DNA of 64,000 nt. Source: a virus. Numbering within the stretch: position 1 is the first letter of the stretch; each line of letters opens with the position of its first letter. Position numbers and translations under genes: made by a program. The notes beneath the pieces were generated by a model, which saw nothing but the letters and a program-made list of their open reading frames with translations, made no database searches and had not been told where the DNA came from. The stretch is taken from the IMG/VR virus record IMGVR_UViG_3300042937_000216, positions 1-64,000 of that record. One strand, 5' to 3'. Of the stretch, positions 49,914-58,527 are shown one piece after another.

Positions 49914-49988
49914 CCGGTGTTAGTTAAATGGATATAACAGGGGATTTCTACTCCCTAGTTGGGGGTTCGATTCCCTCACGCCGGACCA
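49914..49988 (+). tRNA. tRNA-Arg(TCT)
   Basis: Acceptor CCGGTGT/ACGCCGG, anticodon loop TTTCTAC (TCT), T loop TTCGATT, CCA encoded. Last tRNA of the array. Confidence 0.93.
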
Positions 49989-50006
49989 TAACAACAAGGA
50001 AACAGT

Positions 50007-50264
50007 ATGTCAATAATACAAAATTATAATGTAGAAGAACAACTAACCGCCGCAGAAAATCGAGCAATTGAAAAACGTGAAGCAGACGAAATTATCAATA
50101 ATGCTATGAAAGAATTCTTAGCCAGCGGCGGAAAGATACAACAGATTGAGCGGGGAGTTAGCCAGCAAGCAGACGGCGCATCTTATGCAGCCTGGGGAGC
50201 AGCACGCAAAGCAGGTCGCCCAACAACAGATACGACAGCTTCAATAGCAGACCTTAACAAATAA
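50007..50264 (+). CDS. Small conserved phage protein
   Basis: 85 aa. Helical N-terminus 'EEQLTAAENRAIEKREADEI' and a conserved-looking 'FLASGGKIQQIERGVSQQAD' followed by an Ala/Gly/Arg-rich tail. The 'GGKIQxIxRGVS' motif recurs in small proteins of aquatic phages without known function; it resembles a DNA-binding turn. Ribosome-binding site AAGGAAAC. Confidence 0.55.
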   Translation: MSIIQNYNVEEQLTAAENRAIEKREADEIINNAMKEFLASGGKIQQIERGVSQQADGASYAAWGAARKAGRPTTDTTASIADLNK

Positions 50265-50282
50265 TATAAAAGGTAATACTAT

Positions 50283-50531
50283 ATGAAATTTACCCTAGCA
50301 GAAATTATTGAATTAGCTAAAGAAGTAGAACTTAGCGATGAAATCGATTGGGACGATTTGCCCTTAGATAAAGATCGCATCTACCAAATCATTGGTAGTC
50401 AAACCTATGAGCTATACCAAGAGTATGCTCTGTCAGAAAACGGTGAAGCTATACTCTTAGCCACCATCACAAAGTTGTTGATCGAAAACTTCGTATTGAA
50501 TTTACGTGTGCGAGGCAACAACGTCTTATAA
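50283..50531 (+). CDS. Small acidic hypothetical protein
   Basis: 82 aa, acidic, helical: 'LAEIIELAKEVELSDEIDWD' then 'YELYQEYALSENGEAILLAT'. No family recognised. AAAGGTAAT precedes the start. It ends 10 bp before the glycosyltransferase-like gene. Confidence 0.6.
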   Translation: MKFTLAEIIELAKEVELSDEIDWDDLPLDKDRIYQIIGSQTYELYQEYALSENGEAILLATITKLLIENFVLNLRVRGNNVL

Positions 50532-50534
50532 ATA
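50527..50534 (+). promoter_or_regulatory. TATAAATA motif before the glycan cassette
   Basis: A perfect late element overlapping the previous stop, 7 nt before the ATG at 50542. It would drive the long cassette 50542-54110 late in infection. Confidence 0.5.
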
Positions 50535-50541
50535 CTCAACA

Positions 50542-51618
50542 ATGATACTGCTTTTCAATGTTAAAATCACCAGTCAAGGTCTGAGTTATTATCACCGTAG
50601 CGAATGGCTACCTGTGTATGATCGCATGGACATCTTTAAATACTGCCTAGCCAGTTATTCAGCACTACTCCCCTTACTAAGTAAATGTTTATTTTACATT
50701 CAAGTTGAACCAGAATTTGCTCACAGACAACAAGAATTACAAGCATGGATCACAGAGTTATTTCCTGCTGACCGTTTAGAACTACATTGGCATCGCATTA
50801 ATCACACTCGTGATTGGCGCACACTGGGCGAACAGTTTGCTGATGATGACCTAATATGGTTTGCTGGTAATGATGATCATATCTTTATAGATCACAACCT
50901 AGATGTAGTGGCCGCTGGCATTCGACTATTAAATGAAGACCCCGACCCACTAAGCGTAATTTACTACAGCCATTGGCCAGAACAGATGCGCCTAAGCATA
51001 CACCATAATGGCGAACTTACACCAGATGGTAATTACATTAAGCACGTTTGGCGCACGTTTGATGCTATACGAATTTTAAAAGGTCAACGCTTTAAACAGT
51101 ATTGGCAGGATAATGAGTACGGCGACGAGATTGTATTCCGCACAGATACCCTATGGCACAAGGGCTATGAGTTAACAGGCCCTGTCTACAGCCCAACACG
51201 TGAGCTAGTTCGTCACTACGATGGCTACAGTCATGTTAGTCCACATATTATCAACCTAGCACCTCCTATTGTTATTCCTCCGGGCTTCTTTACTCGAGAC
51301 ATGCGAGTGCGTATTGGCTACGAGGATAGAGACAACAGTGCTACTAATCTTTATGCCGCGGCACAATTCCTATATGCGGCACAGCCACAGGGTACTGACT
51401 ATCGTTGGACCATCGAAGACATTCCGTTATTTTGGAAGAAATACATAGCTGATGTTGATGTTAATCTAGATCAACATATCTACAGTCTACAACAAGCACG
51501 TGATGCGGCCTACTTGGCCAGTACACGTATTCCAATGACCTGTTACAGCACAACCTTTGATCATACAGGTGCCGCACCTGACAGTTGGTTTAATAATCAT
51601 TTGAGAACACGTGGATAA
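50542..51618 (+). CDS. Glycosyltransferase-like protein (GT-A DxD)
   Basis: 358 aa from the ATG at 50542; an upstream GTG would overlap the previous gene. 'ADDDLIWFAGNDDHIFIDHN' places an aspartate-rich DxD-like metal site in a GT-A context, after 'YIQVEPEFAHRQQELQAWIT'. The C-terminal half has many Trp/Tyr/His residues. No closer family can be named. It is the first gene of a coupled series with a kinase and a nucleotidyltransferase, supporting a role in sugar transfer. Confidence 0.5.
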   Translation: MILLFNVKITSQGLSYYHRSEWLPVYDRMDIFKYCLASYSALLPLLSKCLFYIQVEPEFAHRQQELQAWITELFPADRLELHWHRINHTRDWRTLGEQFADDDLIWFAGNDDHIFIDHNLDVVAAGIRLLNEDPDPLSVIYYSHWPEQMRLSIHHNGELTPDGNYIKHVWRTFDAIRILKGQRFKQYWQDNEYGDEIVFRTDTLWHKGYELTGPVYSPTRELVRHYDGYSHVSPHIINLAPPIVIPPGFFTRDMRVRIGYEDRDNSATNLYAAAQFLYAAQPQGTDYRWTIEDIPLFWKKYIADVDVNLDQHIYSLQQARDAAYLASTRIPMTCYSTTFDHTGAAPDSWFNNHLRTRG

Positions 51619-52354
51619 TCTAGTACAGACATTTCGAGGGTTCAGCGGCAACCAAATATATCTAATGGATGACGGTAGTAAGTTGTTTGTTAGAAAAGTT
51701 GGCACGATTGGTCGTAATGTAGAACGTATGCTAGCACTAGTTAATAACTATCCTGTACCTAAAATATACAGGTACAGCGATATTACTCTAGACATGGAAT
51801 ATATACACGGTCTAGATATTAAAACGTATCTTAAGTCGCATCAACCAAATCGTTTATTACAATTTTTATTTGGCGTCTTAGATAAACTATCAGCTAATGC
51901 TGTAGATAAAGACTACACAGAAATTTACAAGGCTAAACTACAAGAAATTGATTTTAGTCTACTGCCGTTTACTGCGCAGGAACTCTTAGATAAACTGCCC
52001 AAACATTTGCCGCAAAGCGAATACATAGGTGATCTAACATTAGAAAACATTATCTACACAGAAGATGGATTCTATTTAATTGACTGCGCTACCATTGACT
52101 ACGATAGTTACATATTTGATATTGCTAAACTACGTCAAGACTTAAACCTACAGTGGTTTACTCGCAACAGTGACGTGGTATTAGATGTTAAGACTAACTA
52201 CATCAGTCAACAGCTTAAACAACGCTATCCACAGGCATTAGTGGATAACGATTACTTGTTAATTTTAATGCTACTACGTGTTTATCGACATGCCCCTCGA
52301 GGCACGTACGAACACGTATTTTTACTTGAAGGAATTAGACGATTATGGAAATAA
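51611..52354 (+). CDS. Aminoglycoside/choline kinase-like phosphotransferase
   Basis: 247 aa, GTG start overlapping the previous stop by 8 bp. 'YIGDLTLENIIYTEDGFYLI' is the catalytic loop (G-D-x-x-x-x-N) and 'DCATIDYDSYIFDIAKLRQD' the metal-binding DFD-like segment of APH/choline-kinase folds; 'MEYIHGLDIKTYL' is the hinge. The His usually before GD is Ile. It likely phosphorylates a small alcohol or sugar that the next enzyme activates with a nucleotide. Confidence 0.65.
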   Translation: MDNLVQTFRGFSGNQIYLMDDGSKLFVRKVGTIGRNVERMLALVNNYPVPKIYRYSDITLDMEYIHGLDIKTYLKSHQPNRLLQFLFGVLDKLSANAVDKDYTEIYKAKLQEIDFSLLPFTAQELLDKLPKHLPQSEYIGDLTLENIIYTEDGFYLIDCATIDYDSYIFDIAKLRQDLNLQWFTRNSDVVLDVKTNYISQQLKQRYPQALVDNDYLLILMLLRVYRHAPRGTYEHVFLLEGIRRLWK

Positions 52355-53370
52355 TTGTACCCGCCGCAGGATTAAGCACACGCTTTCCGGGCATGCGACC
52401 AAAGTATACCTTAGCCGACTTTACAGGCAAGATGATGTTTGAACGTAGTATTGCTCCGTATTTAGGCAGGCATCATATTACTCTAGGAATCATCGCAGAG
52501 AATGAAGCAAGATACGCTATTGCTGATTACGTTACTGAACACTACCCAGATGATATTACATTAATCGTCTTACCTGAACGTACCTCAGGACCAGCCAACA
52601 CAGTATATCAAATACTCAAAGCTATGGACTTTGCTCCCAGTACAGAATTCTTAATCAAAGACTGCGACAGTTTCTTTGAGCACGAATATCAAGAGGGAAA
52701 CTATGTATGTGTGAGCAGTATCAAAGATCATGAAGTACTTAAGAAGTTGGGCAGTAAAAGTTTTATTGTCAGCAATGATCAAGGCATTATTACCAGCATC
52801 ATCGAAAAGCAGGTAGTCAGCGATAAGTTCTGTGTAGGCGGATACAAGTTTGCCAGTGTTGGTATGTACCTAGATGCCTATGAAAAACTTAATGCGGCCA
52901 ACGTAAAAGAAATATTTGTCAGTCATGTTATTGAACAGTGCTTAAATGATCGTCATATCTTTAAAGAAGCCTTGGTCACTGACTACACCGACGTAGGCAC
53001 AGCAGATGATTGGTTTGAATACAATGATCGTGCTGTGGTGTTTTGTGACATTGATGGAACTATTATTCAAGCACAGAACTATAGAAAACATAATGTGCCC
53101 ACAGTGCCTTTGGCTAACAATATTGCCAGAGTTAAACAGCTAGTAGCCAACGGTGGACAGTTGATCTTTACTACAGCACGTCCCGAAAGCCGGCGTGAAG
53201 AAGATATCGCCATGCTAACAGAATTAGGGTTCAATGACTTCCAATTAGTATCAGGATTAAAGAATACCAAACGTATTCTAATCAACGACTACAATGAAGC
53301 TAATCCTTATCCACGAGCTATTGCGGTAAATATCAAACGCGACACGGATAATTTAACAGATTATATATGA
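52345..53370 (+). CDS. Nucleotidyltransferase-HAD phosphatase fusion
   Basis: 341 aa, two domains. Residues 1-225: nucleotidyltransferase with 'IIVPAAGLSTRFPGMRPKYT' (G-x-x-x-R loop and Lys), 'IKDCDSFFE' metal-binding Asp and 'DVGTADDWFEY'. Residues 228-341: HAD hydrolase with 'VFCDIDGTIIQ' (nucleophile and acid Asp), 'FTTARPESRREEDIAML' and 'RILINDYNEANPYPRAIAVN', close in layout to capsule-type EcbF/BcbF phosphatases. Together with the kinase upstream this resembles activation of a headgroup or sugar phosphate for surface decoration. Confidence 0.75.
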   Translation: MEIIVPAAGLSTRFPGMRPKYTLADFTGKMMFERSIAPYLGRHHITLGIIAENEARYAIADYVTEHYPDDITLIVLPERTSGPANTVYQILKAMDFAPSTEFLIKDCDSFFEHEYQEGNYVCVSSIKDHEVLKKLGSKSFIVSNDQGIITSIIEKQVVSDKFCVGGYKFASVGMYLDAYEKLNAANVKEIFVSHVIEQCLNDRHIFKEALVTDYTDVGTADDWFEYNDRAVVFCDIDGTIIQAQNYRKHNVPTVPLANNIARVKQLVANGGQLIFTTARPESRREEDIAMLTELGFNDFQLVSGLKNTKRILINDYNEANPYPRAIAVNIKRDTDNLTDYI

Positions 53371-54110
53371 GGCTAGTGCTTTTTAGTTATACAAAACATT
53401 ATCATATTATGCAGTTAGCGTATAGACATGCTCTAACTGCCTTTGATAATATCACTGATGTAACAGTTATATGGGATGACCTGTATGACCGTAGCTGTCC
53501 AGCAATGCCATTTAAGGCCGATGTTATTACACATTCGTCGTTGGACTTTTTATCTACAGAACAGCATGGCTGGCTACGTCAACAATATGTAAAATTAAAT
53601 TTACACAAGCTGTTCAACGAAGACAGCTGGATAGTATTAGACGCTGACGTGATACTAAAAACTAAAAAATCCTTTGACTGTAAAGAAATATATACAGACA
53701 GCGAAGATCATTATGAGCCGTATTTTAAATTTATTAAATATGCTTTTAACTTAGATAAAAATGATAGTCCTAGTTATATGACGCATTTTGCTCAAATTGA
53801 GCGCAGAGTATTAGTTAGTATAGAAGAGTTTATTTTAAATAAACACGGTAAAGATTTAATTTCAGTTTATAAAGAATATCCGGATATATCTCCGCCAGCT
53901 TGCCCTGGGTTTAGCGAGTTTGAGATATACGGATTATTTGTAGAACGGATACTACAAGAAAAAATAGCATTACCAGAATACCAAATTGAAAATTATTTGG
54001 CTGATAATTTTATTAAACATTACCACGACAACTATGATTTATTGTTGGAAGGTGATGATGCTGGTGTCCCTGTAGAATTTTGGCAAGCAGAGAAAATTAA
54101 ATTTCAATAG
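53367..54110 (+). CDS. DUF6492-type glycosyltransferase-like protein
   Basis: 247 aa, 4-bp overlap. 'WLRQQYVKLNLHKLFNEDSW' then 'IVLDADVILKTKKSF' contains the DxD-like 'DAD' of GT-A enzymes; 'ACPGFSEFEIYGLFVER' is the downstream acceptor-side motif of this family. It probably transfers the activated group made by the two preceding enzymes. Last gene before a new promoter. Confidence 0.6.
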   Translation: MRLVLFSYTKHYHIMQLAYRHALTAFDNITDVTVIWDDLYDRSCPAMPFKADVITHSSLDFLSTEQHGWLRQQYVKLNLHKLFNEDSWIVLDADVILKTKKSFDCKEIYTDSEDHYEPYFKFIKYAFNLDKNDSPSYMTHFAQIERRVLVSIEEFILNKHGKDLISVYKEYPDISPPACPGFSEFEIYGLFVERILQEKIALPEYQIENYLADNFIKHYHDNYDLLLEGDDAGVPVEFWQAEKIKFQ

Positions 54111-54115
54111 ATCAA

Positions 54116-54144
54116 TTGACATAGGTAATGTAATAATGTATACT
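54116..54144 (+). promoter_or_regulatory. Sigma70 promoter (TTGACA-17-TATACT)
   Basis: TTGACA at 54116-54121, a 17-bp spacer and TATACT at 54139-54144. AAGGAGATATC follows, so unlike the leaderless genes this transcript has a strong ribosome-binding site. It probably drives the 54164-61453 cassette. Confidence 0.8.
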
Positions 54145-54163
54145 ATATTTTTAAGGAGATATC

Positions 54164-54367
54164 ATGGCAACTAACGCAAGCTTCAATCTTTCAAAACCAG
54201 TTAAACGTATCGCGGCAACCATTTTAGACAAAGAAGTACGTAGATTATTTCTTAATGCTATGATTGATGCCGAGTACACTAAACTAAATGGCAAAGGTCG
54301 TAAATGGTCTGACCCAGCAACAGCACAAAGAGCTCCTAGGGGCAACGCAACACCTGCTACTGAATAA
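54164..54367 (+). CDS. Small basic protein
   Basis: 67 aa, basic: 'FNLSKPVKRIAATILDKEVR', 'YTKLNGKGRKWSDPATAQRA'. Strong ribosome-binding site AAGGAG. Not recognised; may be a nucleic-acid-binding peptide. Its last base is the first of the next ATG (TAATGA). Confidence 0.6.
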   Translation: MATNASFNLSKPVKRIAATILDKEVRRLFLNAMIDAEYTKLNGKGRKWSDPATAQRAPRGNATPATE

Positions 54368-55062
54368 TGACCACAGACGCAATCAAACAATTTTACAGTC
54401 GCATTAACTTTCCAGGCAAGTACTCTTGGGAAGATCTCAAGTTCTACGAAGAACAAGGGATCCACAACATCTATTTAAAAGAGATAGATGCTATTATGGT
54501 TGATGGCTACGATGTATTAGATGTTGGTTGCGGCACAGGCCTAGTAAGTAATCTATTTGCCATACACTATCCTAACAGTCAACTTACCGCAGTTGACTTT
54601 AGTGATAGTATTGACTATGCTCAGGAGTTTGCTAAAACAAATGGCATAGCCAATGTTAAATGGATTAAAAAAGATTTCTTAGAGTTTCGTACTGTTAAGA
54701 AATATGATTTAATTATCTGTTGTGGAGTTCTCCATCACATCCCTGAGTACCAACAAGCACTAGCTAAACTAAAGGGTCTATTAAAACCTGGCGGTAAACT
54801 AGTTCTTGCTGTGTACAATAAGTATGGCAAGATACTTAAAAAGTTCTTTGAGATCAAATATAACTCGCACACGCTATATCACGATCAAGAAAATAATCCG
54901 TTTGAAATGAGCTTTACCAACAGACAGGTCTTAAAGATGTGTAATGATTTAAAATTTGAATCAGTAACACCTAGTTTTAAGAATAAGTTTGTAGACACCC
55001 TAGCTTGGTTTAACAGCGAGAACGGTGGACTGGCTCTTTATGTCTTTACCAATCCTACGTAA
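54367..55062 (+). CDS. Class I SAM methyltransferase
   Basis: 231 aa. Motif I 'YDVLDVGCGTGLVSNLFAIH' (~residues 52-71), acidic loop 'LTAVDFSDSIDYAQEFAKTN', motif IV 'DLIICCGVLHHIPEYQQALA' and post-motif 'LLKPGGKLVLAVYNKYGKIL'. The fold is that of small-molecule methyltransferases (UbiE/Coq5-like). The next genes make radical SAM chemistry and hydrolyse S-adenosylhomocysteine, the product of this reaction. 23-bp overlap with the next gene. Confidence 0.8.
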   Translation: MTTDAIKQFYSRINFPGKYSWEDLKFYEEQGIHNIYLKEIDAIMVDGYDVLDVGCGTGLVSNLFAIHYPNSQLTAVDFSDSIDYAQEFAKTNGIANVKWIKKDFLEFRTVKKYDLIICCGVLHHIPEYQQALAKLKGLLKPGGKLVLAVYNKYGKILKKFFEIKYNSHTLYHDQENNPFEMSFTNRQVLKMCNDLKFESVTPSFKNKFVDTLAWFNSENGGLALYVFTNPT

Positions 55063-56953
55063 AAAAACAATTGTAGTCTGTAACTTTCCTAGATTCAGCG
55101 GTGAAATCTGGTTACCATACCTATGGGCCAGTGCCAAGACCTACTATGAACAATACGGTGAACGTAGTGATGAATGGACATGGTATCCTTGCTATGCTGA
55201 CATCTATAGTTCAGACAACATAGATAAAATCAAACAACTATTAACTGATGCTAAACCTGATGTGTTTGCTATTAGTCTGTATGTTTGGAACTATAACCTA
55301 GCCTACGAAATAGCCGCATGGGTCAAACAGACCTTTCCTAAATGTGTGATCATCAGTGGTGGTCCTCATCAATACTTTAAACACGATAGCAATTGGTTTA
55401 AAGAACATCCGTACTTAGATGCTAGTCTGCCAGGTGAGTGCTACGGCGAGCTGTGCTTTAACGAACTGCTGGACAATTACAGCGATGGCCAAATCAATTG
55501 GGATATGGTTACAGATGTACGCTACCCAAGCAAGGGCAGAAACATTAAAATTAGTAAGCAGACTATGGCGCATCGTGATAAGAAACAGTTTCAGTATGAT
55601 TGGAGTGCTCTACACAGCCAGTACACTGAACTTACTGCGTTTATTGAATTCCAACGCCATCACTTTCCTAGATCGTTGTTGCTGTGCGTAATTGAAACTA
55701 CTCGTGGATGCCCCTACGGTTGTACCTACTGTGATTGGGGTGGCGGTACTGCTACAACTGTTATTAAGAAAAGCATTGACAACGTTAAGTTAGACATTGA
55801 TGCTGTAAGTCAATTTGATCTTACATTCTTATACTTTGCTGATGCTAACTTTGGCATCTTTGGTCAACGTGACATTGACATTATCACTTACCTAATCAAA
55901 CGTAAAAAAGAAACAGGGCAACTGTTTAAGATTGGCTATGGTGGCTTTGCTAAAACAGAAAACAAGCTAGACGTTATTAGAGATATACTGCGTATTGACT
56001 TTGACAATTCACTAAGTCTAACCAAAGAACTTAAACTAAGCCTACAGACACTCGACGATGAGATACTAGAAAACATTGATCGTCAAAACATTAGCCTAGA
56101 AAAACAACTGGCTGTGTTTCAACCACTGGCACGTGATAAACAAATGCCTGTGTATGTTGAAATGATCATGGGCCTACCTGGTATTAGTTTAGAAAAATAC
56201 TATTACGAACTAGATGTATTGGGCAGTTATAATCTAAGTGTACAGTGGTTTGAATGGATCCTACTACCAGAAACACCTGCTTATGCCTATGCCTATAGAG
56301 CCAAGTATGGTATTGAAACCATAGCTAAAAACAAAGGTTGGGCAGTAGTAGAAGAAGATTCTGATAGAGAAGTTGTTGTAGGTGGACATACGTTTACCAA
56401 AGATGACTATCTACAAATGATATTAAGTAATAGCCTGTATCATTTGTTTGTACAGGGAGGCTTTTATAGAAATACCCTAGACTTCATACAAATATCTATG
56501 CCCGCAGATCACGGCATGATCATACGCGACATCTATGAACAGTTTTTTTTAAAGTCTAGATACAAAGATAAGGTACTGGCACGTTGGCAGGAAATTATTA
56601 ATAACCCTGATGTTCCCTGTACATTTGAAGTAGCTGGTGAACAGGTCTATGGCGGTTGGTACTTTGTTGCCCTAGCGTTCTCAGACGAAACGTTTGTAAC
56701 GTATATGATAGGATACCTACAGCAAAAATATATGATCCCATCTAGTATTATCAAACAAGACCGTGACATAACCATTAACTCATTTAACTTTGGATGTGCT
56801 AAGTGGCAGGGCCTAACTAGAATAAGCTATAAGAAAGCAGGTGGATTCCAAAATAACAGCGTACATTCGATGATTGGCCTGTTTATTAATCATATAGATA
56901 CAAATACAGTGTTCCACGGTAAGAAAAAGCTCTTAGGACTAATAGGCAGATAA
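55040..56953 (+). CDS. B12-binding radical SAM enzyme
   Basis: 637 aa from the ATG at 55040 (an in-frame GTG lies 15 nt upstream). Cobalamin-binding-like N-terminal domain (~residues 8-135: 'KTIVVCNFPRFSGEIWLPYL', 'VFAISLYVWNYNLAYEIAAW', 'KCVIISGGPHQYF'), then the radical SAM core with CX3CX2C in 'ETTRGCPYGCTYCDWGGGTA' (~residue 222). 'FADANFGIFGQRDIDII' and 'VEMIMGLPGISLEKYYYELD' are core strands. The C-terminal ~200 residues have no known domain. Relatives methylate sp3 carbons or build antibiotics and lipids. Confidence 0.85.
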   Translation: MSLPILRKKTIVVCNFPRFSGEIWLPYLWASAKTYYEQYGERSDEWTWYPCYADIYSSDNIDKIKQLLTDAKPDVFAISLYVWNYNLAYEIAAWVKQTFPKCVIISGGPHQYFKHDSNWFKEHPYLDASLPGECYGELCFNELLDNYSDGQINWDMVTDVRYPSKGRNIKISKQTMAHRDKKQFQYDWSALHSQYTELTAFIEFQRHHFPRSLLLCVIETTRGCPYGCTYCDWGGGTATTVIKKSIDNVKLDIDAVSQFDLTFLYFADANFGIFGQRDIDIITYLIKRKKETGQLFKIGYGGFAKTENKLDVIRDILRIDFDNSLSLTKELKLSLQTLDDEILENIDRQNISLEKQLAVFQPLARDKQMPVYVEMIMGLPGISLEKYYYELDVLGSYNLSVQWFEWILLPETPAYAYAYRAKYGIETIAKNKGWAVVEEDSDREVVVGGHTFTKDDYLQMILSNSLYHLFVQGGFYRNTLDFIQISMPADHGMIIRDIYEQFFLKSRYKDKVLARWQEIINNPDVPCTFEVAGEQVYGGWYFVALAFSDETFVTYMIGYLQQKYMIPSSIIKQDRDITINSFNFGCAKWQGLTRISYKKAGGFQNNSVHSMIGLFINHIDTNTVFHGKKKLLGLIGR

Positions 56954-56956
56954 GTA
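56949..56956 (+). promoter_or_regulatory. GATAAGTA late-type variant
   Basis: GATAAGTA overlapping the radical SAM stop, 15 nt before the ATG at 56964. Third occurrence of this variant just ahead of a gene. Confidence 0.3.
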
Positions 56957-56963
56957 TTTTAAT

Positions 56964-57833
56964 ATGTTTACTATCACACCTAAATCATTAACAACAGCAT
57001 TGCTAGTCACATTTGTGTGGATAGTGGGCGGCTACGAACTGTACGATACCATCACACACTTTAGTGAGCAATGGTATTGGTATCCGTTGGCGTTAATCTA
57101 CACGGTGGCCTTAAATGATTGCTTTGTTCATATGTGCTGTGGACATGCTCTGTATGAAATAGATACTACCAGAATTGGTTATAAGATTACTTCTTTCTTG
57201 GCCACTGTAGAAAATGGCTGGGGACCAATAACAACCCTATGCCTAATACATAAAAATCATCATATGTATAGCGACCAAGGAAACAAAGACTGCTCTAATT
57301 GGCGTAATCATTGGTACAATATGAGTTTACTGAGTCCTATTAACTATATCTATCAAGAAAAAACAGAATATCCAGATGCAGATAACTTCTTTAAGAAACA
57401 ACGCGAAGTACATAAAAATATTTTAGATGATCTTTGGACTTTCTTTATTGAAGAATATTCAAATTGGCTGACTGTACTTTATTGGATCGTTTTATATTTT
57501 GTCTGTCCAATATTCTTATTTAAAATAGTGTTTATGGGTAGATTCTTAATGAGTTTAATATCTCCGTTTGCTAGTATCACTGGCCATGTTTGGTTGCCGA
57601 CAAACTATAGAAACTTTAATACTCCGGATACATCGTATAATAATATTATTTTTTATTACCTAACATTAGGTATATATCCAACAGCTATACAAAATAATCA
57701 TCATGGCATGAGATATAGTTTAAAAACTGGACATAAAGTTCGTTGGTTTGAATTTGATTTAAGCGTGTACATAGTTAAATTTTTAAAATATTTTACAGAG
57801 AAAAGAGGAGCAAAGATTGATAATGGATTTTAA
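56964..57833 (+). CDS. Fatty-acid-desaturase-like membrane di-iron protein
   Basis: 289 aa, with hydrophobic segments near residues 8-25, 40-55 and 165-200. Histidine boxes: H56/H61 ('VHMCCGHALYEID'), H96-xx-H99-H100 ('HKNHHMYSD'), and 'QNNHHG' (H246-H247), matching delta-9 desaturase boxes HxxxxH, HRxHHxYSD and HNNHH. The first His of the third box is Gln243. It should insert a double bond or hydroxyl in an acyl chain. The flavodoxin-fold oxidoreductase that follows may pass electrons to it. Confidence 0.75.
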   Translation: MFTITPKSLTTALLVTFVWIVGGYELYDTITHFSEQWYWYPLALIYTVALNDCFVHMCCGHALYEIDTTRIGYKITSFLATVENGWGPITTLCLIHKNHHMYSDQGNKDCSNWRNHWYNMSLLSPINYIYQEKTEYPDADNFFKKQREVHKNILDDLWTFFIEEYSNWLTVLYWIVLYFVCPIFLFKIVFMGRFLMSLISPFASITGHVWLPTNYRNFNTPDTSYNNIIFYYLTLGIYPTAIQNNHHGMRYSLKTGHKVRWFEFDLSVYIVKFLKYFTEKRGAKIDNGF

Positions 57834-57854
57834 AATTGCGGATATTCAAACATA

Positions 57855-58526
57855 ATGATAGTACGCAGTATATTAGTACATCCAAATCAACAGAGCCTCA
57901 ACGGTGAATTGTTTAAAATGGCCAATGCTAGATTCGCTGAGTTGGGCTATACAGTTGAAACTTTAGATCTACATGCCAGCAAGGATGCTATTACTGAATC
58001 TTCTGAAATCTTGTATAAAACACCGAGACCAGATTCAGAGCGTAAATATAGATCAGTGTACAGTAATAATTATGGCAATGCTCGACAAGCAGGATTGCTA
58101 GGTGACTTTTCTAAAAATGAACTAGAAATGTTACAAAAAGCAGATCTGGTGTATGTTCAAACGCCTATATATGTTTGGTCAATACCTGCTATACTAAAGC
58201 TGTATATTGAAACTGTTTTTATAGATGATTATGTGTTTACTGTAACCGATGCCGGTGGAGATAAATTTCATATCGAGCCGCATTTAAAAGGTAAGCAAGT
58301 AGTGTTTAGTTTTACCACTGGTGGCCTGCCTAGTATGGCAACACAGGTATTAGGCAGCCCCGAAGCGTTAGTACAACCAGTCAAACCTATATTTGAATTT
58401 GTAGGATTTGAATGGTTACCCCACCATGTAACATGGGGAACATCAAAGTCACTCGATAAGTGTGACGAATATTTTAATCAATTTGGGGAGTATCTAAACA
58501 ATACTTTTCCGTTAACTGGAAGATAA
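57855..58526 (+). CDS. Flavodoxin-fold NAD(P)H:quinone oxidoreductase
   Basis: 223 aa. '[20 protein letters not shown]' is the FMN/FAD phosphate loop of the NQO1/MdaB family, '[20 protein letters not shown]' followed by 'KLYIETVF' is the flavin-contacting strand and helix, and 'VVFSFTTGG' precedes the quinone-side loop. It likely transfers two electrons from NAD(P)H. 1 bp separates it from the SAH hydrolase gene, indicating an operon. Confidence 0.8.
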   Translation: MIVRSILVHPNQQSLNGELFKMANARFAELGYTVETLDLHASKDAITESSEILYKTPRPDSERKYRSVYSNNYGNARQAGLLGDFSKNELEMLQKADLVYVQTPIYVWSIPAILKLYIETVFIDDYVFTVTDAGGDKFHIEPHLKGKQVVFSFTTGGLPSMATQVLGSPEALVQPVKPIFEFVGFEWLPHHVTWGTSKSLDKCDEYFNQFGEYLNNTFPLTGR

Positions 58527-58527
58527 T

